From the NCBI GenBank assembly GCA_936450465.1, contig OW388296.1, positions 18,828,526 through 18,892,525 on the forward strand: a DNA stretch of 64,000 bases. The letters run 5' to 3'. How positions within the stretch are numbered: the first letter of the stretch is position 1; each line of letters opens with the position of its first letter. Made by a program: the position numbers and the translations under genes. Positions 1-11,185 of this stretch are shown in pieces. A model generated the notes under the pieces. It made no database searches and was not told where the DNA came from. It saw only the letters and a program-made list of their open reading frames with translations. The stretch is from Gibbula magus (taxonomy: Eukaryota > Mollusca > Gastropoda > Trochida > Trochidae).

Positions 1-261
1 ATGGTCTCATTGTTATCGAGAAGTACCAACTGCTACCGAAAACTACCATTTTGATGATACTGGACTTAGTATATTGACGATATGAAGGTAAAAGTATCGA
101 TTTCTGATCGAAAACGGGACAATACACCGCGTGTGGCGCGCGCCAATGAGTTAAACGTAATTTATGAATCTTATTTAAACCAGACAAAATAACAAATTTG
201 GGTTGATAATGTTCAATAGGTCATATAAATACTATGCATGTAAATAGAACGTGCACTTTCG
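1..261. other. left flank, nothing recognised
   Basis: AT-rich sequence with no open frame, repeat or RNA gene that I can support. It may be further decayed LINE sequence, because the LINE fragment to its right begins without a clear boundary. Confidence 0.4.
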
Positions 262-980
262 GTTTCTGCACATGGATAATGGTGTCCGCATTGACTCACA
301 GTTATCCATGGAAGCCCAAATCTGCAATCTCACAAGATCTTGTTTTCTACAAATCCGTAATATCGGTTCTATCAGAAAATATCTCACAAAAGACTCAGCC
401 AAAGTTCTTGTTCTCTCCCTCTCTCTAGATTAGACTATTGCAACAATCTCCTTGTCGGATCACCAATTAACTTAATCAACAAACTTCAACGTGTCCAGAA
501 CACCGCTGCAAGTCTGGTTTCTCTCTGTTCAAAGAAGGAACATATCTCACCCGTTCCTCGAGGCCTTCTGGTTACCTGTTCGTCAACGAATATATTTTAA
601 AATTCTTACTCTGACTTACAAATGCCTCAGTGGAGAAGCCCCTGCTTACTTGTCTGAACTCCTCGTGAAATACATCCCGGCAATAAATCTGCGTTCTGAA
701 ACCCAAAATTTGCTAGTTGTCCCCAAGTCAAACACCATCAGTTATGGCCAGAGATCTTTTGCCTATGGCAGCAGTTCAGTGGAACAATCTACCCCTTGAA
801 CTACGTCTAAGCTCAACTCTCATCTCCTTCCGCAAATCTCTAAAAACATTTCTATTTGGATAATTCCTCCACTCCTGTTTGTGTGTATGTGTGTGTGTGT
901 GAATGTGCGCTTCGAGCATGCTATAGCATGGAGACACAACGCTATATAAATGTACTGTATATCATATTATTATATAATCG
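262..980 (+). mobile_element. CR1/L2-like LINE, 3' end fragment, frameshifted
   Basis: Three plus-strand frames in succession give the conserved tail after the reverse transcriptase of CR1/L2-type LINEs. Frame one (about 281-433) reads DSQLSMEAQ then IRNIGSIRKYLTKDSAK. The next (from about 427) reads RLDYCNNLL, INKLQRVQNTAA and KKEHISPV. The last (about 555-799) reads WLPVRQRIYFKILTLTYKCL, APAYLSELL and NLLVVPKS, followed out of frame by LRLSS and SFRKSLKTFLF. At least two frameshifts join these pieces, so the copy is dead and truncated at its 5' end. After a GT-rich stretch the 3' tail holds GCGCTTCGAGCATGCTATAG and CGCTATATAAATGTACTGTA, typical of the 3' ends of such elements, and runs out near 980. 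Confidence 0.8.
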
Positions 981-1483
981 ATTTTAATTTGAAACTAGTA
1001 ATTGTGATATATTTGGCGATTAGTGATTGATATGCAAGCTGAGTGAATTTGGTTGTATTGTAAACAGCACATATGGTGTGTTGGAACGTACTAAAACCAA
1101 ATAAAATTTTACGAAACACAATGGATGCACCTTTAAGGAAAATAGGTATGAAATAAGAACTGTCTTAATGGTTCTTATAAAGTACTAAGTCTTTAAAACT
1201 TGAAAAAAATGATAACATGGATAATGTTAACCAAGTGTGTTTCCTTTCCTTACTCCATTTATGTGATATATTTGGAATAAACAGTGTATTTTATGAGCCA
1301 AGGAGAGCATTATATGTTTTTATAACGGCAATAGCCTGTGTATAGCGCTAGTCTCATTTAGTATAGAAGAAATTCCGTAAGGATAACTGTAAGTCGCTGA
1401 ACCCAGTTGGTAAATGGTGCACGCAGAAATACCCCTATGAACTCGCGTGTTGTCAATGAAAGGTTAACAGTTTTAGGATCCGA
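981..1483. other. unique spacer between LINE and segment A
   Basis: No repeat, long open frame or RNA gene seen. The sequence is not repeated before A copy 2, which begins in a different context (32221-32233). That difference helps fix the left edge of segment A. Confidence 0.5.
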
Positions 1484-3372
1484 TTATTAGATTTTAATAC
1501 AATTAGAAGTATTTCATAGATTGTTCATAATCGTAATGAATACATCTTCACAACGTCACAGGCGTAACGAAAATATGTCCTTATCTTCTCCTTCCGCCCT
1601 TGACCTCAACCCTCGCATTTTCAGTGCTAAAATGTTAACGTACTGCAGGCTAATCGGATAAGCCAATCAGAAGACAGTTGTATTGCCTTTGTGACTGTGT
1701 CGATCTTCGCTTATTTTGCATTGGTTCCGAATGTAAACGGCAATTTCATTGGCTGTATGTTAACAGATGGTAAAGGACGTAACTCGTGATCACAAAAGGT
1801 GTCGCTGATTCGTTTCACCACTCCTGCCTAGATTGAAGGCAAGGTAAAAAATGGAGAGATCTTGATACATTTTCACCTTGCCGTGGGAATATATATATAA
1901 GAATATATCCTAGTCAATTTTTAATTTTATAAATCGAAGACATATTATCAGATCAACAGTATTATAAATCACAAAAAGTAAATTTTGCCAGACATTTAAC
2001 TGTCATTTGGACTTTCATCTGAAATAAAGGGAAAATACATTTTTAATCAACGTAATGTAATGCCGTATCTTTCAAAATATCGTTTTTATCAAAATACAAT
2101 ATTTTTAAGTAAGAGAAAAGAAAAGCGGCTGAGGGTGCGTTTTAGAATTATCACAGTATCTAATCAGGTCATGGGTGGTACGATGCACGAAAATACTATC
2201 CAATAATGAGGGAAGTGATTGATTATATGAAGGGGATGAGGGAAAGGATTAATCGACATTTACAAAGTCACTGAGTGCACTGCGGTGCAATCAAATTTAG
2301 TTACAGTTTTCTTATCATTGGATTCTTATTATAACATAAATCTGATTAGAAAACCTCTGAGTCATATTAATTAGGGCCACTGGAATTAAATATCTTATGG
2401 CCAGACAAATTAATTACATTTTGGAGACAAAATGACTAAAGTCATGAGAGAGAAAAAAAAAGTTGGTAAATGGGATATTGCCTGGTATTTTAAGGCCAAT
2501 ACAGAAGGCAAAGAATTATATAGTAAAAAGATTTTAAAAATTGTTGGTTCTATTCGTTCACCGGGTCCTGAATAACGACATTTGTCTATTGTAATTGTAG
2601 CTGAGGAAAGGGGAATTGTTGCGACGGTGTAACCAATTGGTCTATCTAATACTAATATGCAAGGTGTAGACAGATATACAGACAGCTTCAGGATGTAAAC
2701 TGCCACAACAAAATCCTACATATAACGAGGTTACACAATCTAGACCGTTCTACAGGTTCTACAGTTTGAGCTGATTAATCTGATCGTTTTAAAAAATAAA
2801 CATATTTTTTACCTAAAGAAATATCAATCTATGAAACAAACCAAAATGAGAGCAGTCAAAGGATTTCATCATTATATTTCCCGCAGCCCAAAGACAATTG
2901 TGAAGTGCTAATATATTTCTATTTTACACCTTAATTGGTAATAGTTAATCCACAATGAGACAGACACGTTGCGTAGCATGGCAAAAAGAGAGAAACTTGT
3001 GAGGAAAGGGTCACAGAAGTTCAGTTTCATTATCCTATGGGACTAATATCAGCAATAAAATACATTTTGTATGCGAATATTGTAGATTTCATACGAGGGT
3101 ACATATTGTGTTTTTTTTACGAAAGTTTAAGAATACATTTAATCTATGAGCGCATTGAAAGCTGCATTTTTTTAAAAGGTTTTTAAAAAATAATGGATTT
3201 TACTGACAAATCAGTAATGTTCATGGATTTGTTAAAATTGTAGATTCGTTTGGACAAACTACACAATGTAATGTAAATGAACTCTCATCATTATTTTTTT
3301 TCAAACTCGATTTGGAATTCCACTTCTGTGAAATAAAAGGCACAAACAGTTGATTTCGTATTGCCCTTGCAG

Positions 3373-3520
3373 CTTGTTGTCAGATTGGAAAGCAAGGTGT
3401 TTCAATTACATGAACGGAAATACATTTGACCTCCAGCCAAACTTCCGCTGTGTTATGGCAATCAATATTCCTCTCGTATGGATGGTTTCAGATTGTCACA
3501 CAAATGTCTTGTTCCTCTGA
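3373..3520 (+). CDS. candidate terminal exon, paralogous exon family 1 (A1)
   Basis: A good 3' splice site (TTTCGTATTGCCCTTGCAG) is followed by an open frame ending at TGA 3518-3520. The first base completes a codon, then 48 residues follow: start LLSDWKARCFNYMNGNTFDL, then QPNFRCVMAINIPLVW, ending SDCHTNVLFL. It has three cysteines and no family that I recognise. The frame is worth reporting because diverged relatives in B (19937) and in A itself (9283) keep a recognisable peptide: NGNTFDLQPNF here, ENGSTSDLRTHF in B, ENDNPFDLKQN at 9285. No upstream exon of matching phase was identified, so this may be one exon of a decayed gene. A conserved non-coding element is the alternative. Confidence 0.35.
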
Positions 3521-6041
3521 CTTCTTAACCCTTACATGTCAAGTAATATCTTCAAACAAACATTTAAAGTAACTTGGAGATTGATGACATTAAAGCTATA
3601 AGCAATTTAGCTCTTAGATTTCTGTTAAAATAGACGTGAAATAAACACTCGGAAATAAATTAACCTTATTCAAAGTTTTTAACTACTAAACGGAGTACAT
3701 GTATGTCAATGATGAAGATAGTACATGTATGTCATACAATGAAATGAAAATGATAGGGTATGATGATATGGTGAATACGATCAAACACTGATCTAGTTCC
3801 TTCGATGCGTGTAGTTTCTCTTCAACTTACTTTCTGAGACTGAAAAGTTCTCCATTAATAATTAATAAGTATGATTGTTTGTTACTCTACACTGGAGTCG
3901 AGTTGTTCCTTCTCGTAGATATTTAAGAAATATAAGTTAAATGAAAACAACAATTATTATTTCCAAATTGGTTTGTTCATTTAAATGAGCTCATCATATA
4001 ATAATTGTATGTTGCTAAATTAAAAAAACATCTCTCAGTGTCCGTGACTAATCGATAATTGTCTTTAAACAACTGTATAAAAAAATTTTTATCTCCCAAT
4101 TTTTTTCACTATTTTCAAAATATGAACTTACTGTGCATCTAAGTATGTGACTAAAATGATTTAATTCTAAGTTCATGCATGAACAGTCCGTTCATTATTT
4201 CAATGAATAACGGCATTAAGCTACGACAGGGTATCTCTTGTGAACGTCAAACAAACATAAAACTTAATGAACTTGCGTAAACTAAACGGATTTTAAAGTT
4301 TATGAGTGTTGCGCCCCATCTCTCCTCAAGTAATAATTAATAGGTATGATTGCAACGAATAGTGTGCTCACTGGAGAGGAATGTATTTTTAAAACCCTGT
4401 AGTGTAACGGTCCAATTTATTTTTAAGGTAACATCCATGTTGATTGCAGTGAATAATCAAGATACTTGTTTTGCTGTAATGTATGGTAGTTACAATGATT
4501 CCTTTAATCAGTTACATTCAATCAAGATATTGATGAATGATGCTTCTACTTAATGCACACCCTGTCTGTGTTTATTGAAGATAAGAAGATAAAAGGTTCC
4601 AATGAAAATGTTTAAAACAATTACATTCAAAATGACAAATTTGGAGATTATATTTCCGCCTCAGATAAATAGTCATTCATTATAATAACTCACGTTAATC
4701 ATCTTTGGTTTTAAGAAATGGAAACATCAACTGTCTATACTTAATATGTTCTAATGCTCCTTGCAGATATAACAGAAAGTTTACTTCATCAACTAAGAAA
4801 TAAAAAATATAGAAATTGACCATTCTAATACTATAATCTAACTCAAATTAGAATATTCACTGAACTGGTTGAAACCTAAAAGGAAAAAAAAACTTTTGTT
4901 GAATTTCAAATTGGTTAAGGTTTCCAGATAAGCCTTATCGTTTGATATGTCAATCATTCTCTATAAATCAATCTTGAAAAATAATGACATGACAAATTTT
5001 TGAAATTGTATCCGTTCCCCTACAGTGTAATTTCTTAGAGACGTGACAAGGAACCGTGTTATGCCCTTTCATATAACTCGTTTCACTTCTTTCTTATTAT
5101 CATTAATTGAAAACGGAATGAGATATTGATCTTTTTAAAGAGAGTCTTCCAGAATGTAATCAAAATCAGTTTTATGAAGTTCTTTTGGGAATTAGAAACG
5201 TTTGAACGTTTCCGAATATACAAAAATATCACCGATTTAGAAAAAAAATGTATTAACACTTTAAATTGATGAAATTGCAAATACGTTTAGCCGTCAATGC
5301 ATTAGTATTTGAGTTATAAAACGAAATCGGGCATTAGAATAATATGCAAAATGCATCTTTGTATGGAGAAATGAATCATGTTTTCTCGCGAAGTAACGGG
5401 AGACATATTGTTTATAATTTAGCTTTATTTGGGTTGGTGGTACGGCATCGTTTTACGGAGCTTATCTCTTAAAACTGCTTGATGAACCTTCACCAAATTT
5501 GGAATATTCTCTCTCTTGTTTAAAATTTTTATTTGCTTTTGTCTTTGTCTTTTTGATGGGGACGAAGCATAACTCTAAATTTATTTGACTTTTCTTTTCC
5601 TGTTTCCACGGTTACAATTTGGATTTTATCTTTGCGGAGGGTAGAGTTTGTTACCGGTGCAGAACTCTTGAACTACTAGACCAAATTTGGTGTACTGCCT
5701 CCCCATGGCAATTAGATGTGGCTTATGGGGAACTGAACTTTATTTGCAATTGAAGTATATTCGGTCTTGGAGGGTCTCAATTCCAGAAATAAATGAATGA
5801 TTTGAGATTCCCAAGTTGATTTGGGGGAGATGGGAACATCTATTTTTACGAGTAAAACACCTTCTAGTTACAGTTAGAGCACAGTCAAATGCTTTCGTCC
5901 AATCATATGATGGTATTGTGGTCACGTGGAGGACATTTATATCCCGATAGATGTACGGTTGTCTGGTTGCGTTCGGGTATCATGCTCATAAAACTGGTTC
6001 ACAGACTTCCATAAAAACAACAAACAATGTCAACTGATTGT

Positions 6042-6796
6042 TTTATTTATGTGGATAATACACACTTAAACACTTATTACATTGACAAATGATCTGCTGT
6101 GTTCCCTTTCCGAAAGGAAAAAGTCGCTTCCGTCGACGGTGGTCTTCTATGTTAAGAGCTTGATATTCCTAAAAGAAGAATAAAATCATGTAACTAAAGC
6201 AAGTAATGTGAGGTCAATTGGGAATTTTCAAGTGTATTTCATTTATATCATGAGTAAGTGAAACAACGACAAGCATCAAACCATGTTACCAATGTTTTAT
6301 ATATCTTCAACCACAATGTTAAAAAAAATATTCAGACGTTATATAGAACGACATTAAAAATGAGAAGAAAGTGATATAAAATTACCTTCTTGGGGTGTTA
6401 GAGGAAGGAGGCTGCATTGCCGTCTCAATGAAACCCCTGTATCGTCACACAACGTCCGAGCGATGTCCAGTAGGACATAACATTCTTTCCCATAAACAGT
6501 TCAAGTATAATTTCGTTGCTGCAGTAACCTGAAATAATTCATATGCAATATAGACGGGATGCACAATAACATATGCAACAATAGATATTACAACTAGCAT
6601 ATTGATAAATACAGCTCAACAAACAAACACAAATATTTGAAATACAAAAGACAATAACTTATTAAATAAACCAATTTAATGTTATTGACGTTGAATTAAA
6701 AAAATATACACTTTAAAAAGTAAGGAGTAAAAAGTAAAGTTACCTTTCCTGAATGAATAGTGTACTTGTCCTTGAACTTGTCCATGATGAAGCCAT
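6042..6796 (-). pseudogene. three-exon mini-gene, broken copy (A1)
   Basis: Exons at 6744-6796, 6386-6528 and up to 6168 align base for base with the model in A copy 3, with the same donors (GTAAC, GTAAT) and the acceptor TTCTTCTTTTAG. A TATA box (minus-strand TTTTATATAAAG, 6942-6953) and an AATAAA (6042-6047) are kept. Exon 2 has an in-frame TGA where copy 3 has CGA (NYT-stop versus NYTR). Exon 3 is 2 bases shorter near its start (GGAATATCAAGCTC against GGAATAAAAAAAACTC), which also leads to a stop. Several replacement changes (Y to D, H to L, Q to L in exon 2) accompany these. It is a decayed duplicate unless the copy 3 frame is itself accidental. Confidence 0.4.
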
Positions 6797-7169
6797 TGTG
6801 TGAACTGATTCATTCTAAAAACCACCCAGTCTTTATAGGCAATGAAATGTATTACTGCTCAATGTTGCTGAAAAAACGTGCTTAAATCATGCATGTTCGT
6901 GATTCAAGCACGACGCTTATGCTGTAGCACGACTCGTACGCTTTATATAAAATGTAGGCCTCATGCACCTCGGACAATTTAAGAAATTCAGTGCTCACAG
7001 TGCTGATGATGACGTCAATGTCCCTAACATTTGCATATGAAAATGAGAAATGTCAATGTTTTTTATGTTGTGTTCGAGAGAATGTTTCCCAAATTTGTTG
7101 ACAATTCATTTGAAATATATTCATTTTAAGACATATTCTTGACGACAGTAGCATTTGACTGTGCTCTAA

Positions 7170-7307
7170 GATAGATAGAGAACTCGCAGCAGTACATTAT
7201 CGGGATGTAAATGTACGGGTTAGGCTCGGCTGACGCTTCGCCCAACCCTCTCAAACCAGTACATTTATATTCTGATTATGTACTGCTACTCGTCCTCTAT
7301 CTATTAC
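7170..7307. repeat. foldback (MITE-like) at right end of element E
   Basis: The left arm GCAGTACATTATCGGGAT and GTACGGG pair with the right arm ending GTACTGCTACTCGTCC. Centre copies read CTCGGCTGACGCTTCGCCCAACCCTCTC. The same foldback, with longer pairing (GGTTTGAGAGGGT against ACCCTCTCAAACCC), occurs at 31218-31340 in Y and at 58902-59040 in A3, so it is a repeated unit. Confidence 0.6.
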
Positions 7308-7888
7308 GAAGAGTACAGCCAAATGAATTTTCAGTTAGCAGTGAGCAGTTACCAATCAATGTTTATCGGTTTTTATTTCTTTTTACTGGTTCATCTTGTG
7401 AACATGTCTCTGCAATTTGATGTAATAATCATGCATATGTTGTGTTTTTTACTATAGTACAAAAAAGAGCACAATATTAACATTTATCGATAAGATGTCA
7501 TCAACTTTCTGCAACATTGCTGAGGTCAGAGATAAAAATATATATAAATCCCTACAAGGGAATACTAGGTTCTCATATAGAGCACTGCTCGTGTAGAAGT
7601 TTCAAACCTACTTGTTGAAATGTCATTGAAATATAATCTAAAACCCTGATCATACGATAAAGAAAAATAATAAGCATGGATAGAATCCATAAATCAAAAC
7701 AAACAAAGGATCGATTATTAATAGTTTGTCAAATAATAAGGAATAATTTTATTCTTGCCCAATTATCTTAAATATTTTAACCAGCGGATTTTACATATTC
7801 ATAATCGGATCATAACTCGAAGTTTTGAGTCTGGGTACCATTTGACCAATTCCAGCGAAACAAATGTGGTTCTCCATGCAATAATAAC

Positions 7889-8020
7889 AGAATATCTAAC
7901 GAGCTTCCCCTTTCATATCAAGTTAATGTCCCGAGTGAATGAACCTTGGCGAGAGACAAACCAAAATTATTTCATGAGGGACATAAAATTGATATGAAAG
8001 GGGAAGCTCGTTAGATATCC
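7889..8020. repeat. perfect-arm hairpin element (A1)
   Basis: Arms of about 45 bases (ATATCTAACGAGCTTCCCCT onward) face each other across about 40 bases. In A3 (59566-59698) the arms are identical for 44 bases; here each arm has acquired one or two changes. A copy 2 lacks the hairpin within a larger missing block (7886-8855 equivalent). It looks like a short foldback transposon or a recently homogenised palindrome. Confidence 0.7.
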
Positions 8021-8308
8021 TATTTATTACCAACACGCATTTTATACGATGTATTGTGTTTTAAAATATATTTCAGTTGTCCCTATAAAGGAACGGAACA
8101 ACGGAGTAATATCAATTAACCATGTCACAGCATCTATAAGCTCATAATATTGCGACGTTAAATATTCACGCTTTTTAAATCAAATCATTCTATAATGCGA
8201 GATGTTCTGTATGGCAAAACCAGTTGCACTAGTGATGCTGAAGGAAGCGTACGTAATATAACATCTCTCTGCTAGAAGACAGGAGATGAGAGTTATCCTT
8301 CCTTTGAA

Positions 8309-8335
8309 TGACGTCATGTCATGGTGGCCGCCATT
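8309..8335 (+). promoter_or_regulatory. CRE plus YY1-like promoter element (A1)
   Basis: A full palindromic CRE, TGACGTCA (8309-8316), lies 10 bases before GGCCGCCATT (8326-8335), a close match to the YY1 site often found at TATA-less start sites. The arrangement is kept in A3 (TGACGTCA at 59986-59993, then GCCGCCATT) and is deleted in A2. Site identities are established motif knowledge; promoter activity is inference. Confidence 0.4.
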
Positions 8336-8628
8336 CGCATGTTTCTCGTCGTCGGAATGTGTAAACAGGCTAAAACAACCTTATTAAATGTAAGTTTTAG
8401 ATGATCATCGCCGTTGAAATAGCTTTCCTTTCGGGTATTTTTGCCTTGTGAATATAAATTCACTGTGCACCGTTACGAACACGTTATTTTCACCGAGATA
8501 ATGAGCGTTTGGTGCAATGTCATTTGCAACGGTAAGACAGAGAAAAAACTCTACATTCTAAACGTTGTGCTTATTAGCTCTGCTCTAGTCGGTGTATTTG
8601 TTAATTTTTCATTAAATCAACCATTGCG
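8321..8628 (+). CDS. candidate first exon(s) downstream of CRE/YY1 site (A1)
   Basis: Two possibilities overlap. First, ATG at 8321 opens 23 codons (MVAAIRMFLVVGMCKQAKTT, then LLN) up to a textbook donor AAT|GTAAGT at 8389/8390. Second, ATG at 8501 opens 42 codons (MSVWCNVICNGKTEKK, then one membrane-like stretch LYILNVVLISSALVGVFVNF) to the donor GCG|GTGAGT at 8628/8629. The latter would look like the N-terminal signal anchor of a type II membrane protein. In A3 both donors (GGAAGT, GTGACT) and the second ATG (CTG) are altered, and most base differences change amino acids, so there is no sign of constraint. No downstream exon was found. Treat as an exon candidate or relic. Confidence 0.22.
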
Positions 8629-9282
8629 GTGAGTACGAGTTCCTGAATCAACTGAACAATGAGATAAATATCAATTATAAATGTTGTCGAAAAATTATAC
8701 TTGTAATTTCATGAATGAATTTACGTTCGTTTTATGAATGAATAACGTAATCCAGACAGTGTCAAAGTTCATCGTTAGCCAATCAAATTACTTATGTCAT
8801 ATACATATGTGTCATAACAGTTTGTTATGAAACTCCTTTACGAACTACCACGTGTAGTTCTCCGCAGTCATAAACAAATATAACTTCGTGACAGTTATCT
8901 GGCACTTTGTATTTGTACTTCAGGATTGTTCACTTTGTTTGGAACCTCAAATTTAAAAAAAAATAAATATTAATTCTTGCAATGGTATTTATATGAATAC
9001 GTGATTTTAAATGGACAATATAAAAGAAATAAATTCACTCACCTTCAAACAATGAAGGGATACTGTATTTACAATGTTACTTATTAAACAGTAAATCACG
9101 GGTAAAAAACAATGACTGTGAACATATTAAAATTGTATACTCATCATTAATGATTATCAAATTCAAGTGACTATAAAATTTAAATTTACTTTCATAATAT
9201 GCAAGCTATTCAACGCAACAACACTTTGCAAACAGTTTATTTCGTAATGACCTTGCGGCGCTGATAATGTTCTTATTTTCAG

Positions 9283-9353
9283 ATCACACATCAAGATCTT
9301 TCCATTACGAGAACGATAACCCATTTGACCTCAAGCAAAATGGCAATCAATAA
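9283..9353 (+). pseudogene. diverged relative of exon family 1 (A1, internal)
   Basis: After TTCTTATTTTCAG the frame from 9285 reads HTSRSFHYENDNPFDLKQNG then NQ and stop (9351-9353). The flanks TTATTTCGTAATGACCTTGC and GGCAATCAATAAT line up with the family 1 exon at 3373 (TGATTTCGTATTGCCCTTGC, GGCAATCAATATT). The position of the family acceptor is mutated here (CTTGCGG for CTTGCAG), so a different acceptor would be needed. Equivalent sequence lies near 37884-37950 and 60981-61043. It looks like an older internal duplicate. Confidence 0.35.
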
Positions 9354-10019
9354 TAAGTTTGGATCTGATCGCCATAGCACTGTAAGGTTATTCTGACAAG
9401 GTTCTTAAACTTCGTATTGACACATCGACTCAGTATCAACTTTGAAAGGAGCTGGGGAAATGGTAATATCAGCTCTATAGACATTTAAGTTCAATGTTAT
9501 TATAAAATAATATAACAATGGACAAAACATGGCGGTTATAAACTGTTTTGTAGTTAAACTTAATTAATGTAATGACTTAATCAATGGTTTCTCGTACGTA
9601 GATTAATCACAGCTCAAAGAGTGCGAGTGTGTAAACAATGAAGCTAAGAAACTAAAGCTACAACAACCGAAACTGGTGTAATCATCAAGTGATCAACACT
9701 TCTGAAACATGGTACCACATACATCTAAATCATGTACATGTTTTAAATATAATTTTTCAAAAATTGAGACATATGAGACCGTACATAGCTTTTTGACTTG
9801 TGTAATGGCGCCCTACCGAAATCTAAAATGAACATACTTTCAATATTTCATAAAATTGTATGGCAAACTTTAAATCAAAATACCATACAGGTTATGTCAA
9901 AAACCCATTTGTGTTTGAACATATCAAACAAATATAAGAATGAAAAGGGACATCGCTTTAGGGTACTTCACTATCAATGGGATAAACTGATAACGTGATA
10001 TGGCTGGACGAAAGAGGTA

Positions 10020-10124
10020 TATGGACACACGACAAAACGATATGGTCACATGACAAAGCAACATGCCTGCATGACAAAGCGTTATCAACACACAGCAAGG
10101 CCATACGGACACATGACACAGTAA
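10020..10124 (-). repeat. 21-base minisatellite, 5 units (A1)
   Basis: Five degenerate units of TATGGACACATGACAAAGTGA type. The array stops abruptly and joins CACAGTGAAGCCATTG, which in A2 lies 1.2 kb further on (40277). The shortening therefore removed both repeat units and unique sequence. Confidence 0.8.
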
Positions 10125-10975
10125 TTTAAGCACAGTGAAGCCATTGTTTTTTAAACATATTCCATCACATAACTGCAGGTACTCCGGTTGATCTGGGTGT
10201 CTGATTGACAACTGAATCTTTTACAGGTCTCAATACAAAAAAGTCAAGATGACCCGACAGAAAGTAAAACAGTACATCATTAGTAGAATAACAAAGTTTA
10301 GGCATTCCCAACGTCAAGGTCTAATAGTGAATTAATCAGAACACATAAATGTGTCAGGGTAATAAATGATTATTGTTCTCCAAATGGATATCCACTGTTT
10401 ATACTATGGCGTCGTTTGGCTTTCTACACTCTCAGTCAATTGTCATGGGATTTCAATTACACCACTATGGCTTTGTTAGCAATAATCGCAGATGTCCAAA
10501 CTGATATCTGATGACACATTCGCCGGACTAGGGATTTACGATGGATGGAACAAAGAGAACTATAAATCAACTTTTCTTGTTGTTCTTGGAAAAGGTTAAT
10601 CCTTATAGCATTCAACTTTGTAAAAAGTGAGGATGGATTACCATATTTGTTTTTATTTTGAAATTAAGCAACAGTTTTGTATTTTCCATAAAAATATATA
10701 ATGTCCTTTATTCAAGACACTTTTGTCAGTGATGCTTTAAAAGCATTTTCAAAACAAATGGTACCAGGCAGCAATGGTTGAAAGTTTAATGTGAAAAAAG
10801 CCAACTAAGTCTCGAGGTCTTCCTATCTCTCCCTTCCCTATTTCACCCCTCCAACCTTCTTCTCATCTGTTCCCCCCTCTTACACAAGGGATATATCTGA
10901 CTGATTTATCACTGATTTCAATAATAGCTGCCGACACTAAATCAATAGAGAAGTTAGCTACGGTGACTAAATTCG

Positions 10976-11185
10976 TTAAATAATGACTGTTGGCAAGTGT
11001 GGTCGCCAAGGGAAGTGTATAACACGTCGACAAATACCTTTATTCCCCTGTCTGTGAAGGCTCTGTACAATAAGTTGTAGCATCCACGTGCAGCTGAAGC
11101 AATGGCGGTAATTAAACATAAGAAATACGACTAAGTAATTGTCCTTTGTCTGAAGAAGGATAATCTTGAATTCAAGCATGAGCAA
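10976..11185 (-). pseudogene. paralogous ORF family 2, minus copy (A1)
   Basis: A 69-codon frame, MLMLEFKIILLQTKDNYLVV onward, ending HFPWRPHLPTVII. It aligns with a plus-strand frame in B (53159-53470) through LEFK, QTK.N, the NY and SC positions, and, in another frame, SLGDHTC..SL and EFSH.S before a stop. Relative to B2 this copy has two compensating-type shifts near AAAGGTATTTG and CACTTCCC, so only one copy at most keeps the original frame. No family recognised. A partial direct repeat of its upstream part (11140-11230) recurs at 11325-11415. Confidence 0.25.

Larger units (their letters stand above)
5874..7307. mobile_element. element E (A1), inverted-repeat bounded, carries a broken mini-gene
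   Basis: The segment begins TTAGAGCACAGTCAAATGCT, and the exact reverse complement lies at 7150-7169. It is followed by a foldback of about 135 bases whose right arm ends CGTCCTCTATCTATTAC at 7307. A copy 2 has an empty site at 36697 (TAGTTACAGGAAGAG), so the 1434 bases are present or absent as one block. In Y (31115-31340) the same left and right ends occur in unrelated flanks, which supports these boundaries. No target-site duplication is evident. Between the inverted repeats lies the minus-strand three-exon gene relic described below. The ends match no transposon superfamily I know. Confidence 0.6.

Noticed and set aside
2410..2706. 98-codon minus-strand gene in A1
   Set aside because: The A2 counterpart (about 33183-33470) has stops and shifts in the same frame, with no splice signals or family.
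10702..10782. Short frame MSFIQDTFVSDALKAF conserved in A1 and A3
   Set aside because: A2 and A3 keep it as expected from recent duplication only; it is 26 codons with no upstream exon or family.
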